Source of the DNA: an uncultured Clostridia bacterium
Lineage (GTDB): Bacteria > Bacillota > Clostridia > Oscillospirales > Acutalibacteraceae
NCBI GenBank assembly: GCA_946555465.1
Contig: CAMNST010000005.1
Location: 62,001-126,000 of the forward strand
Length of the DNA: 64,000 nt
Direction of reading: 5' to 3'
How positions within the stretch are numbered: the stretch's first letter is position 1; each line of letters begins with the position of its first letter. The translations under genes and the position numbers were made by a program. Of the stretch, positions 15,383 to 23,805 are shown piece after piece. The notes beneath the pieces were generated by a model. The model was not told where the DNA came from. It saw nothing but the letters and a program-made list of their open reading frames with translations, and made no database searches.

Positions 15383-15513
15383 GGAAAATTCAAGGCAGAA
15401 ACCTTGTTTTCAGAATAGAGAAATTCTTTAATCACACAAAATGAGAGAGAACTCATACCAAAAAACACACATAAGGTTAGAGAAAACCTTACAAAAAACA
15501 CAGGAGGAAACAT

Positions 15514-16104
15514 ATGAACATTTCAGAATTGTTAGGCGAAGCCTACAAAGAGGGCATGACCGTGGAAGAAATCAATGCCGCACTTGCGGATAAGAACTTT
15601 GTTGACCCGGCAACACAGCCCGAAAGCGTACCGAAAACGATGTTTGATGCAAAAACGGCGGAGTTGTCTAAACTCAAAAAGGATCTTTCGGCACTTAAAA
15701 ATCAGTCTCTTACCGATGAACAGAAATTGCAAGAAGCCTTGAAAAAGGCAAAAAACGCTGAACTTAATTTTAATAAAAAATCTGTACGTCTTGACGTCGA
15801 AAAGACTTTTGTATCAGCAGGCCTTGAACAGAAAGACTATGAAGGCTTTATTGACGGCATTGTTACCGAAGATAAGGGCACCAGTATTACTCTTGCAAAC
15901 AGTCTTATTGCAATGGTAACAAAGCAGAAAGCGGCTGCAGAAAATAAAGTTAGGAAAGAGTTCAGGGGCAAACTTCCCGACCTGCCGAGTGGTGGAGACG
16001 GTTCGGTAACGAAAGAGGATTTCAACAAAATGAGTCTCACTGAAAAAATGAGATACAAAAGTGAAAATCCCGAACAATACAATCAATTTTTTGGAGGTAA
16101 TTAA
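15514..16104 (+). CDS. Phage capsid scaffolding protein (GP20-like)
   Basis: A 196-residue protein, highly charged and helical. Residues ~48-100 form a coiled coil (SKLKKDLSALKNQSLTDEQK) and the C-terminus has the motif EDFNKMSLTEKMRYKSENPE, typical for GP20-type scaffolds of Firmicute phages. It lies just before the major capsid gene, behind an AGGAGG site. It guides prohead assembly and is lost or cleaved on maturation. Confidence 0.85.
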   Translation: MNISELLGEAYKEGMTVEEINAALADKNFVDPATQPESVPKTMFDAKTAELSKLKKDLSALKNQSLTDEQKLQEALKKAKNAELNFNKKSVRLDVEKTFVSAGLEQKDYEGFIDGIVTEDKGTSITLANSLIAMVTKQKAAAENKVRKEFRGKLPDLPSGGDGSVTKEDFNKMSLTEKMRYKSENPEQYNQFFGGN

Positions 16105-16106
16105 AA

Positions 16107-17114
16107 ATGGCAAAAACTTTTTTAGGACTGCCGTTTGATGAAGATTTATTCTTTGATCAGTGGCAGTCGGAACCCGACACAACAAAAGCAGCGCTTCTGA
16201 ATAGCGGTGTGCTTGTTGAAGACCCGCTCATTGCAAAAAAAATTGCAAACGAGGGTAATCAGTACACGATTCCTTTCTTTAACATTCTTGACGGTGACGA
16301 GGTAAACTACGACGGCCAGACAGATATTACAAGCAACGAAGTAACAGGTGATATGCAGTCCGGTATTGTATACGGCCGTGCAAAAGGATTTACAGCACGT
16401 GATTTTGCCGCAGAATTATCGGGCAGCGACCCTATGGGGCATATTGTTTCTTCTGTTGCCGGTTACTGGAATAAGAGAAAGCAGAAAAGAATTATCGGCA
16501 TTCTTGACGGTATTTTCAGCATAACAGGAGATACAGAGTGGGCAAAACATACTGTTGACCTTTCCAAAACCAGCGGCGCCGCTTATAAAATGGAAGCAAC
16601 CACACTGAATGATGCTGCAACTCATGTGCTCGGTGATAATAAGAGTGCGTTTTCTGCGGCTATTATGCATTCAATCGTTGCTAATACACTTGAAGATTTG
16701 CAGATTCTTGAATACTGGAAACAAACAGATGCTAACGGTATTCAGAGACCTATTGCACTTGCACAGGCTAACGGTTTTCTTGTGGTTATTGATGATAGCG
16801 TGCCTGTTGATACAACCACAGACGGATTTTACAAATACACAACATATCTTCTCGGAAACGGATGTCTCAGAACTGCACCGGGCAGAGTGGACAGACCTGT
16901 ATCGGCAGCACGTGATGAGTCTAAAAACGGCGGACAGGAGACACTCTATACACGTCTCAGAGAAACAATCCATCCAAACGGATTCAGTTTCAAAATTCCT
17001 GCAAATAACTGGACCGAGTCTCCTACGGATGCACAGTTGTTTAACAAGGCAAACTGGGTTCGTAAATTCGATGCCAAGGCTATTCCTATGGCTAAAATTA
17101 TTACAAACGGTTAA
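16107..17114 (+). CDS. Major capsid protein
   Basis: A 335-residue protein, beginning 3 bases after the scaffold gene behind GGAGGT. Its position and pattern (central RAKGFTARDFAAELSGSDPM; HVLGDNKSAFSAAIMHS) fit SPP1/HK97-fold coat proteins of Clostridia phages. It forms the icosahedral shell. There is no obvious cleaved N-terminal delta domain, consistent with a separate scaffold. Confidence 0.85.
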   Translation: MAKTFLGLPFDEDLFFDQWQSEPDTTKAALLNSGVLVEDPLIAKKIANEGNQYTIPFFNILDGDEVNYDGQTDITSNEVTGDMQSGIVYGRAKGFTARDFAAELSGSDPMGHIVSSVAGYWNKRKQKRIIGILDGIFSITGDTEWAKHTVDLSKTSGAAYKMEATTLNDAATHVLGDNKSAFSAAIMHSIVANTLEDLQILEYWKQTDANGIQRPIALAQANGFLVVIDDSVPVDTTTDGFYKYTTYLLGNGCLRTAPGRVDRPVSAARDESKNGGQETLYTRLRETIHPNGFSFKIPANNWTESPTDAQLFNKANWVRKFDAKAIPMAKIITNG

Positions 17115-17130
17115 TAGGGCGGTGAAAGAA

Positions 17131-17460
17131 ATGCTATTTGATAAACAGAAAATGAATACCTTGAAAATATTACTTGGTATTAAGAGTGAAGATACAAGTG
17201 AAGATGATATTCTTTCTGTTTATCTTGGCATTGCCGGGCGTAAAGTTCTTAACCGTTTATATCCGTTTAAACCGGATGAAACGCTTATTCCCGAAAAGTA
17301 TTCTTTCCGGGTTGTTGAGATTGCTCAATATCTTTATCTGCGGCAGGGAAGCGAGGGCGAAACAGGGCACAGTGAAAATGGTATCAGCCGTTCTTATGAA
17401 GATGCAGGCATACCCGATTCCATGCTTAACGATATTATTCCGATGGTAGGTGCGTTATGA
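17131..17460 (+). CDS. Head-tail connector protein (gp6/gp15-like adaptor)
   Basis: A 109-residue, mostly helical protein starting MLFDKQKMNTLKILLGI. The segment EDDILSVYLGIAGRKVLNRLYP is typical of phage head-tail adaptor proteins that dock under the portal. ATG 17131 is preceded by GGCGGTG; it is a sub-frame of a much longer spurious frame. Its stop overlaps the next start by four bases. Confidence 0.75.
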   Translation: MLFDKQKMNTLKILLGIKSEDTSEDDILSVYLGIAGRKVLNRLYPFKPDETLIPEKYSFRVVEIAQYLYLRQGSEGETGHSENGISRSYEDAGIPDSMLNDIIPMVGAL

Positions 17461-17831
17461 AAGCAATGAAACGAAACAAGCAGACTTTTTATTATGCTTT
17501 GTTTGACGGTCAGACTGCACTTTACGATGAATATGGAAATGAGACAGGGGAATATAAAACGCTGTATCGTTCCTTTGCTGAAGAAAATGCAAACATTTCT
17601 GCAGCTTCGGGAACTTCGCAGGCGGAGCAGTTCGGCACCTCGGTTCAGTATGACAAGGTAATTGTTCTTGATGATATAAATTGCCCTATTGATGAAAATT
17701 CGGTTTTATGTATAGATGTTGAGCCTGCTTTTGATAAAGACGGTAATCCGTTGTATGACTATGTTGTAAAGCGGATTGCTAAATCTCTCAACAGCATTTC
17801 GATTGCGATAAGCAAGGTTAAAGTATCATGA
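17457..17831 (+). CDS. Head closure / connector protein
   Basis: A 124-residue protein predicted to be beta-rich. The segment YDKVIVLDDINCPIDENSVLCID and the sequence ending VKRIAKSLNSISIAISKV fit phage head-closure (stopper) proteins of Clostridia phages. It lies in the connector array with four-base overlaps to both neighbours. Confidence 0.65.
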   Translation: MKAMKRNKQTFYYALFDGQTALYDEYGNETGEYKTLYRSFAEENANISAASGTSQAEQFGTSVQYDKVIVLDDINCPIDENSVLCIDVEPAFDKDGNPLYDYVVKRIAKSLNSISIAISKVKVS

Positions 17832-18337
17832 ATGTAAAAATTACAGGTCTGGATTCCGTTATGAAAAAGTTGAATTCCTGCAAATCGTCTTTCCCGAGCA
17901 GTATTAAGACGTTTCTTGAGAGAATTACAAAACTGGGAGTACAGATTGCAAGCGTTGAATATACAAATGCACAGTACGATGGTGTTAATGATGTGGAAGT
18001 CAGCGCTTATTTTGAGGGCGATAATAAGGCTGTGGTATGCGCAAACGGTGCATCGGTTTTATTTATAGAATTCGGAACGGGTATTACATATTCGGAAAAA
18101 AGTCCGAAAGCCGACGAACTTGGCATGACAAGGGGTTCATACGGGCAGGGAAAAGGTTCAAACAATAGTTGGACATATTACGGAGCAGAGGGCACGAATG
18201 GTATTACAGTACGTGAGAGCGACCTCGGAAGCGTTGTAAGAACCAAGGGCAATCCACCGGCTAATGCAATGTATAAAGCAAGCAAGGAAATGTTAAACGA
18301 AATTGTAAATGTTGCAAAGGAGGTATTCAGGTTTTGA
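17828..18337 (+). CDS. HK97 gp10-like tail completion / minor head protein
   Basis: A 169-residue protein with the opening MNVKITGLDSVMKKL and the conserved core VLFIEFGTGI, followed by NPPANAMYKASKEM near the C-terminus, as in HK97-gp10-type proteins. Its probable role is joining head and tail. Confidence 0.75.
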   Translation: MNVKITGLDSVMKKLNSCKSSFPSSIKTFLERITKLGVQIASVEYTNAQYDGVNDVEVSAYFEGDNKAVVCANGASVLFIEFGTGITYSEKSPKADELGMTRGSYGQGKGSNNSWTYYGAEGTNGITVRESDLGSVVRTKGNPPANAMYKASKEMLNEIVNVAKEVFRF

Positions 18338-18735
18338 TAGATATTGAAACGTATCTCTTTGACATGATTGCCGAGAAACTCAGAAAACAGTTTAAGGGAA
18401 TAAAGGTTTACGGCGAAGAGTTATCAGCGCCATCGACATTTCCCTGTGCTTCAATCGTTGAAACGGATAACTTCACAAAGGCGAATACACAGGACAGCAG
18501 CAGTAAAGAAAACTTTGCATCGGTTGTTTATACTGTGAATGTTTATTCAAATAAAACAAGCGGTAAAAAGTCTGAATGCAAGGCAATTATTTCTTTTATT
18601 GATGATGTATTTATTCATTTGGGTTTCAGCAGAACCATAAAGGAACATATTACAATGAACAATGCTACTGTTTGCAGAATGATAACACGGTATACTGCAA
18701 CAGTTTCCGATGATTTTAAAATATACAGAAGGTGA
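18334..18735 (+). CDS. Tail terminator / tail completion protein
   Basis: A 133-residue protein starting at TTG 18334 behind AAAGGAGG. The pattern YLFDMIAEKLRKQFKG ... GEELSAPSTFPCASIVE ... FASVVYTVNVYSNK matches phage tail-terminator proteins, which cap the tail tube. It overlaps the preceding gene by four bases. Confidence 0.7.
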   Translation: MIDIETYLFDMIAEKLRKQFKGIKVYGEELSAPSTFPCASIVETDNFTKANTQDSSSKENFASVVYTVNVYSNKTSGKKSECKAIISFIDDVFIHLGFSRTIKEHITMNNATVCRMITRYTATVSDDFKIYRR

Positions 18736-18739
18736 AAAC

Positions 18740-19168
18740 ATGGCAATTAATACATATAAGGTCTTTCTTATGCAGAAAAGTTCTGCAGAAGGGGCAAATT
18801 ATGAAAAAATTATTGATATAAAGGACTTCCCCGATTTGGGAGGAAGCCCCGAAATGCTTGAAACAACAACTTTGTCTGATAAAATGCAGACTTATATTCC
18901 AGGCATTCAGAGTGCTGATGCAATGGAGTTCAATGCAAATTATACCAAAGAGGATTTCGCAAAAGTGAAAGCACTTGAGGGAAAAGAACTTGATCTTGCG
19001 GTATGGTTCGGCGGAACGGAAACAAGCGGGGCGGTTGTTCCCGACGGTTCGGACGGTAAATTCGCATTCAAAGGCAGTTTATCAGTACATATCACAGGCG
19101 GCGGAGTGAATGAAGTAGTCGGTATGGTTATTACTGTAGCACCGTCTACACCAATACAGGAGGGTTAA
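18740..19168 (+). CDS. Major tail tube protein
   Basis: A 142-residue protein starting MAINTYKVFLM behind GAAGGTG. LGGSPEMLETTTLSDKMQTYIPG and the following beta-rich region are typical for Firmicute siphophage tail tube proteins. It polymerises around the tape measure. The upstream in-frame extension to 18710 lacks a better start. Confidence 0.8.
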   Translation: MAINTYKVFLMQKSSAEGANYEKIIDIKDFPDLGGSPEMLETTTLSDKMQTYIPGIQSADAMEFNANYTKEDFAKVKALEGKELDLAVWFGGTETSGAVVPDGSDGKFAFKGSLSVHITGGGVNEVVGMVITVAPSTPIQEG

Positions 19169-19173
19169 ATAAT

Positions 19174-19503
19174 ATGGCTAAAACTATAGTTATATCTTAC
19201 AAAGACAACGATTATACGCTTGAATTCACAAGAGACAGCGTAAGGACAATGGAAACGAGCGGTTTTGACATCACAAAAGTTGACAGTATGCCGGCAACAA
19301 TGATACCGAAATTTATATTCGGAGCATTCCGTGCACATCATTCGTCTGTAAAGATGGATAAGGTTGATACAATTTATAAATCCGTAAAAAACAAAGAACA
19401 GTTTATCAAATGTCTTGGTGAAATGTATCAGGAAACAGTGGAAACCCTGACATCTGATGAAGAAAATTCTGAGGGAAACTCAGAATGGAAGGCGAGTTGG
19501 TAA
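19174..19503 (+). CDS. Tail assembly chaperone (G-like)
   Basis: A 109-residue protein (MAKTIVISYKDNDYTLEFTR opening) of the small tail-chaperone type located between tail tube and tape measure. Near its end the zero-frame codons read GAG GGA AAC, forming the slippery heptamer G GGA AAC at 19473-19479. A minus-one shift there joins it to the frame of the next gene, giving a G-GT type product of about 261 residues. Confidence 0.8.
   Translation: MAKTIVISYKDNDYTLEFTRDSVRTMETSGFDITKVDSMPATMIPKFIFGAFRAHHSSVKMDKVDTIYKSVKNKEQFIKCLGEMYQETVETLTSDEENSEGNSEWKASW
19473..19479 (+). promoter_or_regulatory. Programmed -1 ribosomal frameshift site
   Basis: The heptamer GGGAAAC is positioned as X XXY YYZ relative to the upstream frame. 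The minus-one frame is open from the slip (CTC AGA ATG ...) directly into the downstream gene. Location and geometry are those of the conserved tail-chaperone frameshift of long-tailed phages. I did not identify a definite stimulatory pseudoknot. Confidence 0.8.
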
Positions 19504-19958
19504 GCGATTCGCTTTCCGATGATGAAGGAGAGGGGAAATTAAATCAGACAGAACCCTCTCCTTTTGCTTACACAGATTATTTCTATAAATGTCTGCCGTA
19601 TTATATTGCTATTGGTATGACTCCCGATGAATACTGGAATCAGGATTGTACGCTGACTCAAAGTTATCAGGAGGCTTTCAAAATAAAAAAAGAAGTGCAA
19701 AACGAGCAGTTGTGGCTGCAAGGGATGTACCACTACGAGGCTTTATGTGACATTCTTCCGACAGTGGTTTCGCTTGGTAAATATAAACCGCAGAACTATC
19801 CCTCAGAGCCTTATCCGATAACCAGACAGGAAGTCGAAAAACGAAAACGTTTAAAAGAACAAAAGAATTTCATGAAGATTAAAGCAAGAGTTCAGTCTGT
19901 TGCCGATTCAATAAACAAAAAATTCAGAAAGGGGGAGCAGTATGACCGAAACACTTGA
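19485..19958 (+). CDS. Tail assembly chaperone extension (T part of the G-GT fusion)
   Basis: The frame encodes 157 residues from ATG 19485, but it is most likely translated mainly as the C-terminal part of a frameshift fusion beginning at 19174. The domain SPFAYTDYFYKCLPYYIAIGMTPDEYW is typical of the T domain in Clostridia phages. It should bind the tape measure and recruit tail tube subunits. It overlaps the tape measure start by 17 bases. Confidence 0.75.
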   Translation: MEGELVSDSLSDDEGEGKLNQTEPSPFAYTDYFYKCLPYYIAIGMTPDEYWNQDCTLTQSYQEAFKIKKEVQNEQLWLQGMYHYEALCDILPTVVSLGKYKPQNYPSEPYPITRQEVEKRKRLKEQKNFMKIKARVQSVADSINKKFRKGEQYDRNT

Positions 19959-22900
19959 CAGTTTAAAAATAGAAATTGAAGTGAATGCCGGGAATTCAAA
20001 AAGCGAAATAGAGTCAATTACGGCTGAATTATCCAAACTCGGAAATATTTTAAAACAGACAACACAAACCAAATCATCTGCTGCCTCTTCTTTTGGTGCT
20101 ATGTCATCGGATATACGAAAATTTTCAAGAATGCTGAAAAATGCAGCCGGCGTGTGTGGTCAATGGTTTAATGAATCCAACGATTATGTTGAAGCATTAA
20201 ATTTATTTCATGTTTCAATGGGTAATGCAGCCGGCGAGGCTGAGAAATTTGCCGATTCGGTTTCCGCTCTCCTGGGTATTGACTTAAAAGAATGGATGAA
20301 CTATCAAGGTTCTTTTAATCAGATTTTTGAGGGTTTCGGTATAGCGGATGATAAGGCAGCGATAATGAGCCAGCAACTTACGCAGTTGTCATATGATTTG
20401 TCGTCTTATGCAAATATTCCGGTAGAAAACGCTTTTAAAAAGATACAAAGCGGTGTTTCGGGTCAGATTAAAGGCTTAAAGGAATTCGGTTTGAATCTGT
20501 CGGTTGCTCAAATCAGAGAGACGGCACTTGCGCACGGAATCACGTTGTCAACGGCCAAAATGACCGAGGCGCAAAAGGCTATGCTCAGGTATGTAACGCT
20601 TATGGAACAAAGTATAAACATACAGGGCGATATGGCACGTACAATTATTACCCCTGCCAATGCGATGCGTGTTTTATCCGCACAGATGACAGTTCTGAAG
20701 CGAACATTAGGTAACATTGTTTCAGTTTTTGTGGCGGATTTTATACCGGTTGTTCAATTAGCGGTAGTGGAACTTACAAAACTTGCCAATCTGATAGCCA
20801 ACCATTTTGGTTGGAAAATTGACGATCTCGGCTGGGATAATGTTTCGGATTCTTCTGATTATTTTGTAGATTTGGACGATTCCTTATCCGATGCAGAAGA
20901 TACCGCAAAAAAACTCAAAAAGACCTTAATGGGTTTTGATGAAATCAATAAACTCGATGACCCGACTTCTTCTGTAACTTCCGATTTGTTAGGCGGGGGA
21001 CTGCCGTCGGATTTAGGACTTGGAATACCGACATATACGGATAAATTTCTGGAAGGAATTGCGTTGCCGGATGAACTCAAAGAAAAAGAACTGAAAAAAA
21101 CTTTAAGTTATGTAACTGCGATAGGTGCAGGATTTGCAGCTTGGGCGGTTTCAATAACTTTGGTAAAAAGGTTAGCAGTATTGAAAGAGGCTTTAAAAGG
21201 TTTAAAGAAAGTCGGGGCAAAAGGTTTTACCTTTGAACTCGGTGTTTTTGGTGTAACGAAGTTCTTAAGCGATTTGAAATATTTTCAGGAGTTTTTCAAT
21301 GATTTTCTTGAAAACGGACTGACTCTTCAAAACGGTGCCGGAATGGTCGCCGAATTTACCGGAATGCTCAGTGATGCTTTTATTGCATTAGGCAAGACAA
21401 AACTGGGCGGAGCACTTGGTATTATTCAGGGATTAGGTGAAATAACAAGCGGTATTGCCGATATGGTCGAAAATTGTCCGAATTGGGATAATGTTACACT
21501 TATCGTTCGCGGATTATCAAATCTTGCCGGAGCAATAAGTTTACTTAAAGGAAATTATAAAGCGGCAGGCATATTCGAAATTGTTTCGGGATTCACAACG
21601 GTTATAAGGGAAATCGGAAAAAACTGGGAAGAAATCAGAAAAGGTAATTGGAGCGGAGTGGATAAAGCTGCTCTTGCCACGGCAGCAATTCAGATATTAG
21701 GCGGTGTTTTTGTTGCAGTGAAAGGTTTCAGCAAAATTGCAAAGGCCGCTAAAGTAACGGAAGCCGTTCCTGCACTTAAAGAAGTATCAGAGACAACGGA
21801 AGAACTTAGCAATACAACGAAAGGTGTAAGCAATTCAACATCCTCTTTGAGTGAAATAACTTCCGCACTGACCTCTAAACTCAAATCACTTATAAAAAAC
21901 CTTGCTTTGGGATTGGTGGTTATTGTTGAAGTGGCTGCTGCTGCATTGTTGGTTGTCGGTGCTGTCTGGCTTTTGGGCAAAGAACTCGAGCAGGTCGGCA
22001 TTGCCTGGAATCCTGTGGTTGATAATGGCGAAACAATATTGATAGCAATGGGGCTTGGAGTTGCAATTTTAGCGGCAGTCGGTGTTGTAACCGGCTTACT
22101 CGGGTCTGCAGGAAGTGCTCTGATTTTGTCAATGGGAATCGGTATTGCCGTACTGGCTGAAATAGGCGTTTCGGCAGTGCTGCTTTTGGCGGAAATATGC
22201 GTTATAGGAAAAGCACTGGAACAGATAGGCATTGCGTGGCAGCCGGTAATTGATAACGGCGAAACAATTAAAAATGCCATACTTCTGGGAACGGCACTTT
22301 TGGTCGGTGTTGGCACTGTTACCGCGCTTCTCGGTGCTGCAAGCGTTGCCAGTGTAGGACTTTTGCCTTTGGCGATAGCAGCAGGCACAGCATTGTTAGC
22401 AGAACTTTCGGCATCATTCATTATATTTATTTCAAATCTTGAAACAGTTGCAAACAAACTGAGTTACAGGCTTCATCCGGCATTGGTGAACTTGAATTCA
22501 AGACTGCCTGTGCTTACGAAGAATATGGAAAACTTTACCGGATTTATGGAAGATTTCGCTTCTCAGGTGGCAAGTTATTCAAAGAGCAGTTTTATAGTTG
22601 GATTTGGTTCAACCGTTGCAACGATTATTGAATTGTTCACAAAAGACCCGATTAACTCTTTGGCTAATGACGTAAGCGAGCAATACACTCAGACAAAAAC
22701 GCTGAATGACAGATTAAGAATTGCAAATCCCGAACTGAAAGTTGCGATTAATCTGATAAAGCAGTATTACACTTTCTTGGAAGAAATCGAAAGGCTAACA
22801 GGGAAATCAAATAACATATCTCTTGCAAAAGGCATGTTCGTCAGTATGAAAGAGGTAGGTAAAAATCTTGTTACAGGATTTGTGTCCGGTATGGGTTCGC

Positions 22901-23412
22901 AAAATGCTATGCTCAGCAGGGCAGTCAAGTCTGTGCTCAGAGAAAGTTTTTCAGGCAGTTTGGCATACAATTACGGATATGATTTCGGAAGAAGTCTTGC
23001 AGACGGAATAACAAATGCAATCAGAAGTGCAAGTTTTCCCGAATTAAAAAGTCATATTACTTCAAACGGAAGCGGTATTGCTTCAATGAAGATAAGGGCA
23101 TATGCCTCAGGCGGTTTTCCTGATACAGGCGGATTGTTTGTTGCCCGGGAGGCAGGACCTGAACTGGTAGGCAGAATCGGACGCAGGTCTGCCGTTGCGA
23201 ATAACGACCAGATTGTTGCATCGGTTGAAGGCGGTGTATACCGAGCCGTATGTAATGCTATGCAGAGCAGTAATTCGGCAAATCCGAACAACAGAATTGT
23301 GGTTGAACAGCATATTTATCTTGACGGCCAGGAGATTACCGACAATGTGGTTAAACACCATAACAACGCCGTTAAAGTGAACGGTGCAAGTCCGCTTTTA
23401 GTAGGAGTGTGA
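19942..23412 (+). CDS. Tail tape measure protein
   Basis: A 1156-residue protein, by far the longest in the phage. The N-terminal ~300 residues are helical with a conserved tape-measure segment (NDYVEALNLFHVSMGNA). Several long hydrophobic stretches follow (residues ~640-840: ALGLVVIVEVAAAALLVVGA and two related repeats separated by ~90 residues). The C-terminus has YASGGFPDTGGLFVAREAGP, typical for these proteins. It sets tail length and aids DNA passage through the membrane. Start is preceded by AAAGGGGGAG. Confidence 0.9.
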   Translation: MTETLDSLKIEIEVNAGNSKSEIESITAELSKLGNILKQTTQTKSSAASSFGAMSSDIRKFSRMLKNAAGVCGQWFNESNDYVEALNLFHVSMGNAAGEAEKFADSVSALLGIDLKEWMNYQGSFNQIFEGFGIADDKAAIMSQQLTQLSYDLSSYANIPVENAFKKIQSGVSGQIKGLKEFGLNLSVAQIRETALAHGITLSTAKMTEAQKAMLRYVTLMEQSINIQGDMARTIITPANAMRVLSAQMTVLKRTLGNIVSVFVADFIPVVQLAVVELTKLANLIANHFGWKIDDLGWDNVSDSSDYFVDLDDSLSDAEDTAKKLKKTLMGFDEINKLDDPTSSVTSDLLGGGLPSDLGLGIPTYTDKFLEGIALPDELKEKELKKTLSYVTAIGAGFAAWAVSITLVKRLAVLKEALKGLKKVGAKGFTFELGVFGVTKFLSDLKYFQEFFNDFLENGLTLQNGAGMVAEFTGMLSDAFIALGKTKLGGALGIIQGLGEITSGIADMVENCPNWDNVTLIVRGLSNLAGAISLLKGNYKAAGIFEIVSGFTTVIREIGKNWEEIRKGNWSGVDKAALATAAIQILGGVFVAVKGFSKIAKAAKVTEAVPALKEVSETTEELSNTTKGVSNSTSSLSEITSALTSKLKSLIKNLALGLVVIVEVAAAALLVVGAVWLLGKELEQVGIAWNPVVDNGETILIAMGLGVAILAAVGVVTGLLGSAGSALILSMGIGIAVLAEIGVSAVLLLAEICVIGKALEQIGIAWQPVIDNGETIKNAILLGTALLVGVGTVTALLGAASVASVGLLPLAIAAGTALLAELSASFIIFISNLETVANKLSYRLHPALVNLNSRLPVLTKNMENFTGFMEDFASQVASYSKSSFIVGFGSTVATIIELFTKDPINSLANDVSEQYTQTKTLNDRLRIANPELKVAINLIKQYYTFLEEIERLTGKSNNISLAKGMFVSMKEVGKNLVTGFVSGMGSQNAMLSRAVKSVLRESFSGSLAYNYGYDFGRSLADGITNAIRSASFPELKSHITSNGSGIASMKIRAYASGGFPDTGGLFVAREAGPELVGRIGRRSAVANNDQIVASVEGGVYRAVCNAMQSSNSANPNNRIVVEQHIYLDGQEITDNVVKHHNNAVKVNGASPLLVGV

Positions 23413-23416
23413 TGTT

Positions 23417-23803
23417 ATGAAAAATATTTTCTTTATAATTGATGATGACGATACACTCCCCATTCCCGACACTATGTCTGTTGCGCTTCAGGATATAGAC
23501 GGTTCGGAAACAGGGCGAAATCAGGAAGGTACAATGCAGAGAGATCGTGTCGCAGGCGGCAGTGGTGCAAAACGAAAAGTAAACTATACGTGGAAAGGTC
23601 TTGATAATTATCAGATATCAAGACTGCTCCAGTCCATTGGCGGTGTGTCGATGCAGTTAAAATATCCCGACCCGTATGAAGGCGGATATAAAACGATTAA
23701 ATGTTATGTGGGAGACAGAACCGCTCCGGTATGGCGAAAAGGTTGTTCAGATGCCAATGAGATTATATGGGAAAGTCTTTCAGCGAATTTTGTGGAGTTT
23801 TAA
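23417..23803 (+). CDS. Distal tail-region protein (DUF6711-like)
   Basis: A 128-residue protein located between tape measure and tail-fibre protein. The pattern RDRVAGGSGAKRKVNYTWKGL and ISRLLQSI is found in small Clostridia siphophage tail proteins of this position. Probably a tail tip or hub component; the exact role is not clear. Confidence 0.6.
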   Translation: MKNIFFIIDDDDTLPIPDTMSVALQDIDGSETGRNQEGTMQRDRVAGGSGAKRKVNYTWKGLDNYQISRLLQSIGGVSMQLKYPDPYEGGYKTIKCYVGDRTAPVWRKGCSDANEIIWESLSANFVEF

Positions 23804-23805
23804 TT

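Noticed and set aside
16609-17130. Long frame overlapping the capsid gene and leading into the connector
   Set aside because: The capsid frame is clearly real; only the part from ATG 17131 with its own ribosome binding site is kept as the connector gene.
21690-22457. 255-codon antisense frame in the tape measure gene
   Set aside because: Shadow of the Ala/Gly-rich hydrophobic repeats on the plus strand; no start signals.
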